A DNA stretch of 64,000 bases from positions 34,827,387 to 34,891,386 of the forward strand of contig NC_068316.1 in NCBI RefSeq assembly GCF_025860055.1, in the 5' to 3' direction. Source of the DNA: Xyrauchen texanus. Lineage: Eukaryota > Chordata > Actinopteri > Cypriniformes > Catostomidae. Numbering within the stretch: position 1 is the stretch's first letter; each line of letters starts with the position of its first letter. Below are positions 12,001 through 22,802 of the stretch, piece after piece. The position numbers and the translations under genes are program-made. The notes under the pieces were generated by a model. That model was given only the letters and a program-made list of their open reading frames with translations. It was not told the origin of the DNA and searched no databases.

Positions 12001-13480
12001 CCCGGCAGGGGACCGATTAGAGACTGAGGGAAAGGTCCTAGAGAGGCGTCTTCGGAACATGTCAGCACTGGCAATCATGGGTCCACAGGCGAGAGAGCTG
12101 TGTCCGGGGAGCCGGGACTGTAGAGCTTTGGGGCCGGGGTGCCGTGAGAACGGCATGCACGGGCTGGATGACACAGGGTGTGAGGAAATCGCTCTTTATT
12201 GAGAATGTAGGTGCCGCAGCCCCGGAGCGAACATTTGATTGCCTGGGTCACCCGTCTCAGGAGCGTTTCGGAGCTTTCCTGGCAGGGGTCCTGGAGATGG
12301 GGGGCATACACTGCCTGTGAGATGCTCGATGCTGGGGCTGAGAGCTGGGCCCGGGTTAAGGCAGAGCTATCTGTTGTTTAGCCACAGAGTTACACCCTTG
12401 GCGAGCAGGTAGGGCAAGATGTGGGTTATCGCCTCCGTCTGCTTCTTCACCAGCAAAAATGGCTGGCTGAAGTTGTCGACAGTGTTGCTAAAGAGGCCAA
12501 ACTGGGAGAATGGGTCATTGAAAGTGTGCATCTCGACCATGTTCAGCCAGAGGTGATGCTCCTGGACTACGAGGGTGGCCATCGCCCGCCTGGGTGCCTG
12601 CGCTGTGACCTTCGTGGCTCTGAAAGGCGAGGTCGGTGGCAGAGCGCAGTTCCTGCAGCACGTCGGGGTCAGGACTACCCAGGTCCAGATCTTTGAGTGC
12701 CTTGACTTGGTGGACTTGCAGCCATGGCATGCAGGGTGGAGACGGCCTGTCCGGTGGCGCTGTAGGCTTTTGAGGTCAGTGATTACGTCATTCTACAGGC
12801 TCTGGAGGGGAGTACCGGGTGGTCCCGCCAGGTGGCGGCATTCTCAGGACACAAGTGGATCGCGTCCGCTCTGTCCACCTGAGGAACCTCCGTGTACCTG
12901 TGGGCCGCCCCCGCCATCCAGGGTAGTGAGAGCTGATGAGCGGAGGGGTCGGTTCCGGGCAGTAAAAGGTGCCCTCATGACTGCGTCAGCTCATCATGCC
13001 CTTCTGGGGAGAAAGGAACTGGGGGGGTTGTTCATGGCTATGAGTGGTACCCTGAACCGAGGAACTGATAGAGTAGCTGTGAGGGGAGGGACGGAGGTTT
13101 CAAGAATGCGTGCCTGGGGACGGGTGGTTCGTGGGGATTTACCTGGCAAAACTGAGCCCATAGTCATCACCAAATTGCCTTCATCGCCAGCTGAGTCGTC
13201 CTCAATCCCGTGGGAAGAAGGAACGACATGGGGGGGCAGCTGAAGTGGCTTTCTCTCATGAGAAAAGAAAGCTGTGACCGCAACGTTGCCATGGCTATGT
13301 TCTCACACTGAGAACATGAACCATTCATAAAACGCGGCCTGCAAGTGATTGCAGCCCAGGCACACGAAGCAGCTTGTATGACTGTCAGAACTGGAGAGAA
13401 ATCAACCACATCCAGGAACTACACAGAGTCGAAAAGATATCTTTAAAAAGACGTGTCCTGAAAAGGACGTTGAACACCTG
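12001..13480 (-). pseudogene. DIRS gag-like remnant
   Basis: Minus-strand sequence upstream of the pol remnant, parallel in order and wording to 34,917-36,480. Shared segments include ctgccgggtgc and the gag C-terminal end GCAEGGKCFESF at about 12,000-11,965. A gag-type segment with QTEAITHILPYLL lies at 12,582-12,367. Many frameshifts and stops. Gag of DIRS elements is thought to package the element RNA; nothing here is likely to be translated. Confidence 0.7.
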
Positions 13481-13871
13481 CTGTGTATTGATCTTTTATG
13501 AGTGGGAACTCAAACACTTTTTAGGAGGAGAAACACTCATTTAGGCAATGAAAGTGCTGTCGAAGCACCCAGGGGTGTGGACTGCGCAGAGAGGGAGAAC
13601 GCAAGCTGGAAACATGCTGTAGATCCAACAGCAGTGCTTCTGCCAACAGATTTTGCTGTTGGACAACCGTTCGGCTCCGAAGAAAAAATTCTGATTGACA
13701 GACACTGCCCCGCTTCCCTTTATACCCGTATGTCTGAGGCAGGGCAAGCAAATTCTGTCTGGCAATTTCACATTGGCCTTTTCTCAAAGTCAGAGGTACG
13801 TTTGGCATCCTAAGAAGACCCCTTGTGTCACTTCATTCGACACAATGTCAAGTGAGTGACAGAAGGGGAAC
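13481..13871 (-). mobile_element. DIRS 5' untranslated region and terminal repeat
   Basis: Resembles the left end of the better preserved DIRS at 36,726-36,922. Shared features are the tatacccgtatgtc word, a cattggccttttctca stretch, accccttgtgtcacttcatt and the outer end gacagaaggggaac at 13,858-13,871. This marks the outer (5') limit of the minus-strand element that starts at 10,990. Confidence 0.7.
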
Positions 13872-13885
13872 TGAAATATCAAACT

Positions 13886-14212
13886 GAGATAAGTATTCAG
13901 GCCCTTTGCTATAACACATGAAATTTAGCTCAGGTGCATTCCATTTCTCGGAATCATCTTTAAGATGTTTCTACACTTTGATTAGAGTCGGTGGCACATG
14001 TAATTAACTTGACATGATTTGAAAAGGCACACACCTGTCTATATAAGTTCAAACAGCTGAAAATGTATATCGGAGAAAAAAATAAGCCATGAGGTCAAAT
14101 GAACTGCCTGCAGAGCTCAGAGATAAGATTGTGTCAAGTCAAGATCTTGGGAAGACTACCAAAATTGTTGCATTGAAGATTCCCATGAGCACAGTGGCCT
14201 CCATAATATGGT
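13886..14212 (+). pseudogene. Tc1/mariner fragment with transposase start
   Basis: Non-coding Tc1-type leader (aagtattcaggccctttgct, then ggcacacacctgtctatata) followed at 14,091 by an ATG opening MRSNELPAELRDKIVSSQ and continuing to VASII at about 14,207. This is the beginning of the paired-like DNA-binding domain of Tc1-type transposase. A stop follows within 10 bases and the rest of the transposase is missing. The break coincides with the edge of the SINE at 14,213. Confidence 0.8.
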
Positions 14213-14475
14213 AAATGATCTGCACTTATATAGTGCCTTTTTAACCTTAGCGGTATTCAAAACGCTTTACTCTGAGTCTCATTCACCCATTCACACACAC
14301 CAATGACGGCAGAGCTGCCATACAAGGCAATAGCCTGCCATTGGGAGCAACTTGGGGTTCAGTGTCTTGCCCAAGGACACTTCAGCATTTGGAGTCATGT
14401 GGGCTGGGTATCGAACCGCCAACCCTGCGATTAGTGGCCGACCCACTCTACCACCTGAGCCACAGCCGCCCCTAA
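14213..14475 (-). mobile_element. tRNA-derived SINE
   Basis: On the minus strand it begins gggcggctgtggctcaggtg (A-box region) and carries a B-box, ggttcgatacc (complement at about 14,407-14,417). It then has the teleost SINE body with gtccttgggcaagacactga and the tail region ggcactatataagtgcag. Length about 263 bp. It sits at the broken end of the Tc1 fragment. I could not define a target duplication by eye. Confidence 0.75.
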
Positions 14476-14815
14476 TACTATAATTCTAATAATACTTTTT
14501 TTATTTGAATTGCACTCTTAAGTCCTTGTGGTGGTGTAGTGACTTGCCTCAATCCACGTAGCGGAGGACGAATCTCAGTTGCCTCTGTGTCTGAGACCGT
14601 CAATGCGCGCATCATATCATGTGGCTTGTGGAGAAATCACATGGAAACGTAGCACGTGTGGATGCTTCACGCTATTCTCCGCGGCATCCACACACAACCC
14701 ACCACGCGCCCCAGTAAGAACCACATTATAATGACCACAAGGAGGTTACACCATGTGACTCTACCCTCCCTAGCAACTGGGCCAATATGGTTGCTTAAGT
14801 GACCTGGATGGAGTC
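14476..14815. repeat. Dispersed fish repeat, truncated
   Basis: A GC-richer block with cttgtggtggtgtagtgact, accacgcgccccagtaagaa and ctaccctccctagcaactgg. It has the composition of a widespread cyprinid SINE-like repeat, but no clear ends are present. It stops at the DIRS remnant at 14,816. Classification is tentative. Confidence 0.45.
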
Positions 14816-15084
14816 ACTCAGCACACCCTCCAGGTGGCCACATAAACCCTGAGAGTGGCATGTGCCTGCTGATAATTTTTCCTAAGAAAGTCCAGAAGTG
14901 AAGCAATCTTGCAGTTAACTGGATCTGCATTATGTGCACTGCACCAGCTTTCAAAGACACCCCATTTATTGGCATAACTTCTAGTAGAGAGAGCCCTAGC
15001 ATTTAGAATGGTCTCAATAATTTCAGGTGAAAGCCCAGTGTCCCTCAGTTGGTACCCTTCAGGGGCCAAACATGAAGGGTCCAC
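14816..15084 (-). pseudogene. DIRS tyrosine recombinase, N-terminal part only
   Basis: Minus-strand frame 15,084-14,818 encodes an 88-residue stretch with NARALSTRSYANKWGVFESW and SLLDFLRKNYQQ. This matches the core-binding (SAM-like) N-terminal portion of DIRS tyrosine recombinases. The catalytic half with the R..HxxR..Y residues is missing, so this copy ends here. It is the 3' limit of the minus-strand DIRS that continues at 15,220. Confidence 0.75.
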
Positions 15085-15219
15085 AGCATGGCTGGGGATG
15101 AAATATTGTCCCCTTCGCCTGGGACAGAAGGTTCCTCCTGTCCGGAATCGCCAAAGGCAAGCCGTTGAGGAGAGACATTATCTCCGAGAACCATACCCTG
15201 TTCGGCAAACAAGGTGCTA

Positions 15220-16020
15220 TCAGTAAAAGGCAAGACCCTTGCTGGTGAACTCTGGCCAAGACTCCCGGGAGCAGAGAAACTGGGGGAAACACATACAGGT
15301 GCATTCTGGGATGTAAACTGCTCTGATTGACAGGAGCTTGCCCTGGGCCAAAAGGAGAATCTGCTGTGCAAGTCTGTTGAGCTGGCATGAATGTAGACCT
15401 CCTTGATGGTTTATGTAAGAGACTACTGCTGCGTTGTCCACCCGCACCAGGACATCTAAGCCTCTCAAATACTGGAGGAAGTATTTCAGAGCCAGAAATA
15501 CCGCCATCAACTCAAGGCAGTTGATGTGCCAATCAAGCTGATGACCCTCCCATTCCCCTTGAGTTGGACGACCACTTAAGACCACACCCCAGCCCGTCAG
15601 GGAGGCGTCTGTCGTTAGCAATTTTCAATGGCAAGACGCGCATAGAGTGGGACCCAAAGTGAGGAACCGGGGTCTGAACCACATAGAATGGGTATGAAGC
15701 GTGCAGTGCGTAAACCTTAACTGCCTTAAGGGACTGGCCCTTGGATGAAATCCCCATGGTCACAACTGAATTGGTCTCATGTGCAGAAGGCCCAAAGGGA
15801 TCACCGAGGACGCAGATGCCATGAGACCTAATATTTGTTGATACTGACGAACAGTGCAACCTTGACCTAGCCTGACTTTGCTCAGGGTGTTCTGAATAGA
15901 CACAATTCGAGTGGGAGACAATTGTGCCTGCATCATGATCGAATTCCATACAACTCCCAGATAGGTCATTTCCTGAGTAGGAGAGACAACTCTCTTTTTG
16001 ACGTTGAGTCTCAGACCCAG
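15220..16020 (-). pseudogene. DIRS RNase H and C-terminal RT
   Basis: Minus-strand 15,621-15,220 encodes RNase H with LTTDASLTGWG (Asp block), HINCLELMAVFLALK (Glu block) and VRVDNAAVVSYINHQGG (second Asp block). Upstream, 16,013-15,700 encodes the RT C-terminal region (MTYLGVVWNS, YQQILGLMASA, LGLLHMRPIQL). The three catalytic acids of RNase H are present, but the frame is broken between the blocks. The upstream boundary at 16,020 is the insertion site of a LINE; the same gene resumes at 18,405. Confidence 0.85.
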
Positions 16021-18404
16021 GAACTCAAGATGGCGCCGAGTATGGCTGCTGCGTTGGCTCCAACACAACACTGCCGTTTTTTGTTTTTTGTCTTGGATGT
16101 TGTCTGCCTTATTGTTTACGACAGACAAATGCTTTTGGACATTGGTTCTACAATTATACACTTGTACACATTCACATTCCTCAATGCCGACCTGCTGTTT
16201 ACAAACACGCTAGCGGAGCCTTTTGTCTGGGCTGCCCGGCCGCGGAAACGCAGAAGGAAAAGGGGAAAAAGAGCCGGCGTTCTCATCAGAGTAAGACTTC
16301 ATGCAAATCGACCCCCTCTACCCAGTATACTACTGGCAAATGTTCAGTCTCTGGACAACAAGCTCTGCGAGCAGATCAAGCGGACTGGGAGATGTTCCGG
16401 TCCACCTCTGATGGAGACATCGAGGCTTACGCTGATAGCATAACGTGTTTCATCTGGAAATGCGTAGAGGACGTTGTGCCAACCAAAACAATACGGACTG
16501 ACTCAAGAAGTATGTGGCAGGGAATTACCATCATCACGGACTACAAAGGGAATAAAAACTCCGCCGTGAACACCGCTGCCTATCTCCCGGATGAGCTTAA
16601 TACATTTTATGCTCATTTTGAGGACAATAACACCGCCCTCGCGGAGAGAGCACGCGCAGCTGACGCTACAGATGATGGTTCACTCTCAGTCTCTGTTGCG
16701 GATGTAACCCGATCCTTCCGACGGGTGAACATCCGTAAAGCCACGGGTCAGGATGGCATTCCGGGCTGCATTATCAGAGCGGGCGCGAACCAACTGTCTG
16801 GTGTTTTTACGGACATTTTCAACCTGTCCCTGTCTGTAGTCCCCACATGCTTCAAAACGTCAACCATTGTGCTCGTACCGAAGCAAGCCAAAATCACTTG
16901 CTTAAATGACTGGTGCCCTGTTGCTCTGACCCCCATCATCAGCAAATTCTTTGAGAGGCTAACCAGAGATCACATCTGCTCTGTGCTGCCCACCTTTCTG
17001 GACCCATTACAGTTTGCCTACCACAACAACCGCTCCACTGATGATGCCATTGCATCTACAATACAGACTGCTCTCTCCCACCTGGAAAAAAGGAACACAT
17101 ATGTGAGAATGCTGTTTATAGACTACAGCTCAGCATTCAACACCATAGTGCCCTCCAAGCTTGATGAGAAACTCCAGGCTCTGGGCTTAAACCGCTCGCT
17201 GTGCAGCTTGATCCTGGACTTCCTGTCAGGCAGACGTCAGGTGGTTAGAATAGGCAGCAACATCTCCTCATTACTGACCCTCAACACTGGAGCCCCACAG
17301 GGCTGTGTTCTCAGCCCACTCCTGTATTCCCTGTACACACATGACTGTGTGGCAACACATAGCTCCAATGCCATCATTAAGTTTGCTGACAATACGACGG
17401 TGGTAGGTCTGATTACTGACAATGACAGAAAGGAGGTGCACACTCTGATACGCTGGTGTCAGGAGCACAACCTCTCCCTCAACATCAGTAAAACCAAGGA
17501 GCTTGTGATGGACTTCAGAAAGACAGAGAACACATCATCATCAATGGAGCACCGGTGGAGAGAGTCAGCATTTCAAAGTTCCTCCGTGTCCACATCACTG
17601 AGGAACTCACATGGTCCATCAGAAGGTTCACTTTTCTTCCTGAGACGGCTGAGGAAGTTTGGAATGAACCACCACATCCTCACACGGTTCTACACCAGCA
17701 CTGTAGAGAGCACCCTGACTGGCTGCATCACCGCCTGTTACGGCAATAGCACCGCCCACAACCGCAAAGCCCTGCAAAGGGTGGTGCAAACTGCCAGACA
17801 CATCATCGGAGGTGAGCTTCCCTCCCTCCAGGACATATATAACAGGCGGTGTGTGAAAAAAGCTCGGAGGATCATCAGAGACTCCAGCCAACTGAGTCAT
17901 GGGCTGTTCTCACTGCTACCATCAAGCAGGCAGTATTGCAGCATCAGGACCAGCACCAGCCGACTACATGATAGCTTCTTCCCCCAAGCAATCAGACTTT
18001 TAAACATTTGATCTCTCATGATCAATAATCAGCACTACACTTTATTAATCTATTATCTCACACTGGACTGTCAAATATATTTTCCTCAATACAACTGCTG
18101 TATATATATTTTTTATATACTCTTATTTTTTTTTATTGTATGTGTTCTATGTTGTGTGTATTGTTTACTGTTCATTGTAAATAATTATTGTGTTGTGTAA
18201 GTATGTGTACATTTGATATGTAAATTGTGTTGTGTAAATATGTTGTTTATTGTAATTGGTATATGTCTCATCACTGTCATGACTGCTATGTTGCTCGGAA
18301 CTGCACACACGAACCTGTCCCCAGTCCTTACAATTGAAAGATTTTCACATATTGTTGCACTTGTGTACATGGTAGTGTGACAATAAAGTGATTTGATTTG
18401 ATAT
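16021..18404 (+). mobile_element. CR1/L2/Rex1-group LINE inserted in a DIRS element
   Basis: Begins with the LINE-type start caagatggcgccgag and ends with a short-repeat tail, aaagtgatttgatttgat. Both flanks contain gacccag (16,014-16,020 and 18,405-18,411), a 7-bp candidate target duplication. Deleting 16,021-18,411 restores the DIRS RT segment HLVSLGLRLN. The element has lost nearly all its endonuclease (only LLANVQSLDNKL remains near 16,340) but keeps most of its RT. Confidence 0.85.
16392..18011 (+). pseudogene. LINE ORF2 reverse transcriptase (539-residue open frame)
   Basis: One long open frame with LINE RT blocks in order: KATGQDGIPG, LNDWCPVALTPIISKFFERL (fingers), DYSSAFNTIVPSKL (first catalytic Asp block), GAPQGCVLSPLLYSLY, the catalytic loop at 17,382-17,393, and a C-terminal region with RLRKFGMNHH and ARRIIRDSSQLSHGLFSLLP. 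The catalytic loop reads FADN where active elements have (F/Y)ADD, so the second catalytic aspartate is an asparagine. An internal deletion joins TIRTD to SRSMW near residue 36. The apparent ATG is internal to a larger ancestral ORF2. Clade is CR1/L2/Rex1-like; I am not certain which. Confidence 0.85.
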
Positions 18405-18819
18405 GACCCAGAGAAACCAGATGAGCTAAGACAATATCCCTGTGCTGAAAAGCCAGTTCTTGTGACTGCGCTAGTATCAGCCAGTCGTCTATATATTTCA
18501 GAATGCGGATGCCCTGGTGTCACAGAGGAGCCAGTTGAATGGTAACAGGAAGTATAAGGTTTCCTCCATGAACGAATGAGCTCGTCATGGAGGTCATCAA
18601 AGAAGGGAAGGGACTGATGAGGAGTTTCTGTCTTGGCCACCAGACAGAAATCTGTCCTCCAGTTTGGAGCGTTTGGAGGTCTCTTGTTCGCGTGGCCAGC
18701 CTAATAGAACCCTGGCCACCGCACGAGTAACCACCTCGAGTAATTTCTCCGTCGCTTTATTATCATGTGCGGAATGCTCAGAGGTGAAGACAGCAAGAGG
18801 AGGAGTTACCCTGCCCAGA
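18405..18819 (-). pseudogene. DIRS RT catalytic segment fused to gag fragment
   Basis: Minus strand continues the split DIRS. YIDDWLILAQSQELAFQHRD (RT catalytic YxDD and following) lies at about 18,510-18,440. Immediately upstream are gag-type sequences LPFFDDLHDELIRSWRKPYT (about 18,610-18,550) and TRAVARVLLGWPREQETSKR (about 18,735-18,670). Gag lies next to the middle of RT, so the RT N-terminus is deleted. The join with the I/Nimb LINE on the other strand is near 18,820. Confidence 0.75.
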
Positions 18820-19852
18820 GGAAGCCCGGGGCCCCCGTCTGGAGCAGTCCCAGATGGAGGGCTCACCAGCGAGCGCCTGGTGGCCGGGCTTGTCACGGAC
18901 CTGGCCGGGCACAGACCGAAGAAGCGACATAAAATCCCCCTCTACATCCCTTGGGCCCACCACCTATTGGAGAAACCGCAGGAGTTGGGTGCCCTGCCAT
19001 ATGGGTGGCAGTGAAGGCAGTGAAGGCCGTGGGCCTCGACGGACCAGACCCGGGCAGCAAAGGCTAGCTCTAAGGACGTGGAATGTCACCTCACTGGGGG
19101 GAAGGAGCCGGAACTGGTGAGGGAGGTGGAGCGTAACCAGTTGGATCTGGTGGAGCTTACTTTGACGCACAGTTCTGGCTCTGGATCCGTACTCCTGGAT
19201 AGGGGATGGACTCTTCTCTGGAGTTTCCCAGGGTGTGAGGCGACAGGCGGGTGTGGGGATACTCACGAGCCCCTGGCTGAGCGCCGCTATGTTGGAGTTT
19301 ACCCCGGTGGACGAGAGGGTCGCCTCCCTATGCCTACGGGTTGTGGGGGGTAAACTCTGACTGTTGTCTGTGCATATGCACCGAACAGCAGTTCAGAGTA
19401 TTCAGCCTTCTTGGAGACGCTGAATGGAGTCCTGAATAGGGCCCCAGTAGGGGACTCCATAGTGATGCTGGGTGACTTCAGCGTGCACGTGGGAAATGAC
19501 AGGCCACAGGGATCTGAGGCCATATGTTTTGGACACTCGGGTGAAGAGAGGGGCAGAGCTGTCAACCGATCACCATCTGGTGGTGAGTTGGGTCAGGGGG
19601 TGGGGAAAGACTCTGGACAGACCTGGGAAGCCCAAGCGAGTAGTGTGGGTGAACTGGGAAAGTTTGGAGGAGGTCCCCGTCCACTCACACTTCCGTGGCT
19701 TTTCAGGCAACCCTGCGGAGGTTGGGGACATTGAACCGGAGTAGGCAATGTTCAAAGCTTACATTGCCAAAGCCGCGGTGGAGAGCTGCGGCCTCAAGGT
19801 ATTAGGTGCCGCAAGGGGTGGTAACCCTCGAACACCATGGTGAACATTGGTG
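18820..19852 (+). pseudogene. I/Nimb-type LINE, 5' half (endonuclease)
   Basis: Starts with the 5' leader and encodes an apurinic endonuclease domain: RTWNVTSL, then EVERNQLDLVELT, GVYPGG/VGVL-like blocks, VCAYAPNSSSEYSAFLE (in a second frame), DSIVMLGDFSVHVGNDR and STDHHLVVSWV. The catalytic GDF and SDH/TDHH blocks are recognisable, but frames shift at least three times and a stretch after GNDR is deleted. The coding stops at position 19,852 in the middle of the linker between endonuclease and RT. The missing 3' half is at 33,005-34,916 on the other strand. Confidence 0.85.
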
Positions 19853-20510
19853 GTAAGTGCTTTGAGTTTATTCTCAGCACCGGAGCCTCGGGACGCCACG
19901 TCGCCTCCCGACGCCGCGTTACCTGTTCCACACCGCTGCGAAGCCCCGCCGGGTACGTCCAAAAAACTCGTCCCCTTGGTGCCCCTAGCATGGAGCTTAG
20001 AGGCGTGGCTTTCACTGCCCAACCCGTCACGCTGGCTGCACCGGACCATTCGACTCGGTTACGCAATTCAGTTTGCCAGGTCTCCGCCCCCCTTCGTGGG
20101 CGTACATTTTTCTGCAGTACACGGCCAACATGCCCATTCCCTAAGCAAAGAAATCGCCTCCCTTCTATTAAAGGACTCGATAGAGCCTGTCCCTCCAACC
20201 GAAACGAAGAAGGGTGTCTACAGCCCTTCCTTTGTTGTACCCAAGAAAGGCGGCGGCTTACGACCGATCTTGGACCTGCGAGTTGGTTCGCAGCGGTAGA
20301 CCTGAAGGACACGTACTTCCACGTCTCAATTTGCCCTCGACATCGACCCTTCCTATGGTTCGCGTTCGACGGCCAGGCGTATCAGTACAAAGTCCTCCCC
20401 TTCGGCCTGTCTCTGTCCCCTCGCGTCTTCACGAAAGTCGCAGAGGCAGCTCTTGCCCCGCACTGAGTAGCCGGCATACGCATACTCAATTACCTCGACG
20501 ACTGGCTCAT
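19853..20510 (+). pseudogene. DIRS pol: N-terminus and reverse transcriptase (3' half of the split DIRS)
   Basis: From ggtaagtgctttgag the sequence is DIRS gag end and pol. A pol lead-in (LSLPNPSRWLHRTIRLGYAI) is followed by RT block 1 (SPSFVVPKKGGGLRPILDLR, about 20,216-20,280). About 80 bp are then missing, and RT resumes in another frame with FAAVDLKDTYFHVSI and YKVLPFGLSLSPRVFTKV. A stop codon at 20,464-20,466 precedes the catalytic NYLDDWLILAHSR (about 20,487-20,525). The element reverse-transcribes its own RNA; this copy cannot, because of the deletion, frameshift and stop. Confidence 0.9.
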
Positions 20511-21783
20511 ACTGGCTCACTCTCGAGAGTTACTATGCACACACAGAGACCAGGTGCTCAGGCACCTCAGCCGTTTGGGGCTTCAGGTCAACCGGGGAAA
20601 AGAGCAAGCTCTCCCCGGTCCAGAGCATCTCTTTTCTCGGTCTGGAGTTAGACTCAGTCTCAATGACAGCATGTCTCTCCAACGAGCATGCTCAGTCAGT
20701 GCTGAAATGCCTCGCTTCCTTCAAGCCAGGCGCCGTGGTCCCGCTAAAACGTTTCCAACAGCTCCTGGGGCATATGGCATCCTCCGCGGCGGCCGCGCCG
20801 CTGGGGTTGATGCATATGAGACCACTTCAGCACTGGCTCCGGACTCAAGTCCTGAGACGAGCATGGCACCGCGGCACGCACAACGTAAAAGTTACTTCTG
20901 CCTGCTGCTAAACCTTCAAACCCTGGACAGACCTCTGCTTTCTAAGGGCAGGTGTACCCTTGCAGCAGGTGTCCCGACGCGTTCTGGTCACAACCGACGC
21001 TTCCAAATTGGGTTGGGGTGCCGTGTGCAACGGGCGCGCAACCGCAGGCCGGTGGAACCGAGGCCCGCTGCGCTGGCACATCAACTGCCTAGAGCTGCTG
21101 GCTGTTTTTCTGGCCCTGCAGAAGTTTCTCCCATTAACTCGGAACAAACACGTCCTAGTCAGGACAGACAGCCCCACGGTCGTAGCCTACATAAACCGCC
21201 AAGGTGGAGTACGCTCCCCCCACATGTCACAGCTCGCCCGTCGTCTCCTCCTTTGGAGTCAGCAGTGACTGGAGTCACTGCGCGCCACTCACATCGCCGG
21301 CAACCTCAATGTGATAGCGGACGCGCTGTCAAGACAAAGCTTGCCTGGCGGGGAGTGGAGGCTCCACCCCCAGTCGGTCCAGCTGATTTGGGACTGGTTC
21401 GGCAAGGCTCAGGTAGACCTGTTTGCCTCCCAAGAAACCTCCCACTGCCCGCTCTGGTATGCCCGGACAGAGGCTCCCCTCGGGGCAGATGCGCTGGCAC
21501 ACAGCTGGCCCGCGGGGCTGCGCAAGTACGCATTTCCCCCAGTGAGCCTTCTTGCACAGGTGCTATGCAAGGTCAGGGAGGACGAGGAGCAAGTCATTCT
21601 GGTAGTCCCCTATTGGCCTACCCGGACTTGGTTTTCGGACCTCACGCTCCTCACGACAGCCCTTCCCTGGCGAATTCCCTGAGGAAGGACCTTTTTTCTC
21701 AGGGACGGGGCACGCTCTGGAACCCGCACCCAGACCTCTGGAACCTCCACGTCTGGCCCCTAGACAGGATGCGGAAGATCTAG
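20511..21783 (+). pseudogene. DIRS pol: RT C-terminus, RNase H and methylase-like region
   Basis: In changing frames: VLRHLSRLGLQVN, then 20,663-20,911 with FQQLLGHMASSAA and LGLMHMRPLQHWL (RT thumb), and 20,960-21,268 with RNase H blocks VTTDASKLGWGA, HINCLELLAVFLALQ and VRTDSPTVVAYINRQGG. Next, 21,311-21,682 has MIADALSRQSLPGGEWRLHP and AQVDLFASQETSHCPLWY. That last stretch is the region between RNase H and recombinase that in DIRS families carries a Dam-like methylase domain; I see length and context but no clear catalytic motif. At least three frame changes. Confidence 0.85.
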
Positions 21784-22802
21784 CCGGTCTACCATCTACC
21801 GTCGTAGATACAATCAGCCAAGCCAGAGCCCCCTCTACCAGGCATCTTTACGCCCTAAAGTGGCATCTGTTTGCAGACTGGTGTTCTTCCCGAGCCGAAG
21901 ACCCGCAGAAGTGCGCAGTTAGGTCAGTGCACGTGTTTCTTCAGGAGAGGCTGGAGAGGTGGCTGTCCCCCTCCACCCTCAAGGTGTATGTCGCCGCTAT
22001 CTCGGCCCACCATGACACGGTAGACGGAAAGTCTCTTGGTAAGCACGACTTAATCATCAGGTTCCTAAAAGGTGCCCGGAGGATAGCTCCCTCCTGGCCT
22101 AACCTGTTCCCCTCCTGGGATCTCTCGGTCGTCCTTACGGGACTCCAGAGACCCCCCTTCGACTCAGTTGGACTCAGGGCCCTCTCTCTCAAGACCGCCC
22201 TGCTGATCGCGCTCGCTTCCATCAAGAGGGTCGGGGACCTGCATGTGTTCTCTGTTAGCGACGCTTGCCTGGAGTTCGGTCCGGCAGACACTTTCGTGAT
22301 CCTAAGACCGCGACCGGGCTATGTGCCCAAGGTTCCTAACACACCCTTCAGGGATCAGGTAGTGAACCTGCAAGCGCTGCCCCGGGAGGAGGCAGATCCA
22401 GCCCTTTCACTGCTGTGTCCAGTACGTGCCTTACGTATCTACCTGGACCGCACACAGAGCACTAGACGCTCTGAGCAGCTCTTCGTCTGCTTTGGGGGAC
22501 AGCAGAAGGGAATGCTGTCTCCAAGCAGAGACTCGCCCACTGGGTTGTCGACACCATTTCCCTGGCTTATCACACCCAGGCCGTGCCCCCCCCTTTTGCG
22601 GGTCCGAGCCCACTCCACCAGGATTGTTGCGTCCTCATGGGCACTGGCTAGGGGCACTGCCCTAGCAGACATTTGTAGAGCAGCGGGCTGGGCAACACCT
22701 AACACTTTCGCGAGATTCTACAATCTCCGAGTTGGGTCAGTATCGTCCCGTGTTCTCTCAGGTACCGAGCCCGTAGAACTCGGTGGCACGCTCACGATCT
22801 GA
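21783..22802 (+). pseudogene. DIRS tyrosine recombinase
   Basis: Integrase of the DIRS element, joining element circles to the genome by a tyrosine-linked strand exchange rather than DDE chemistry. The frame is open from 21,783 to the stop at 22,801-22,803; the first ATG (21,927) is inside the domain. The core-binding part has APSTRHLYALKWHLFADWC. The catalytic part shows Arg (SIKRVGDLHVFSV, Arg codon 22,227-22,229), the HxxR box (AHSTR, His at 22,611) and the nucleophile Tyr (FARFYNL, 22,719-22,721). Between about 22,505 and 22,590 a different frame carries the family-like sequence, so two small compensating indels probably garble ~28 residues. This is the best preserved recombinase of the window. 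Confidence 0.9.

Noticed and set aside
12575..13243. 222-residue plus-strand frame
   Set aside because: It is a shadow on the opposite strand of the minus-oriented DIRS gag remnant, favoured by GC-rich composition.
20554..21783. 409-residue plus-strand frame as an intact protein
   Set aside because: Most of it is an out-of-frame reading of DIRS pol. The true RT, RNase H and later segments lie in other frames at the same positions.
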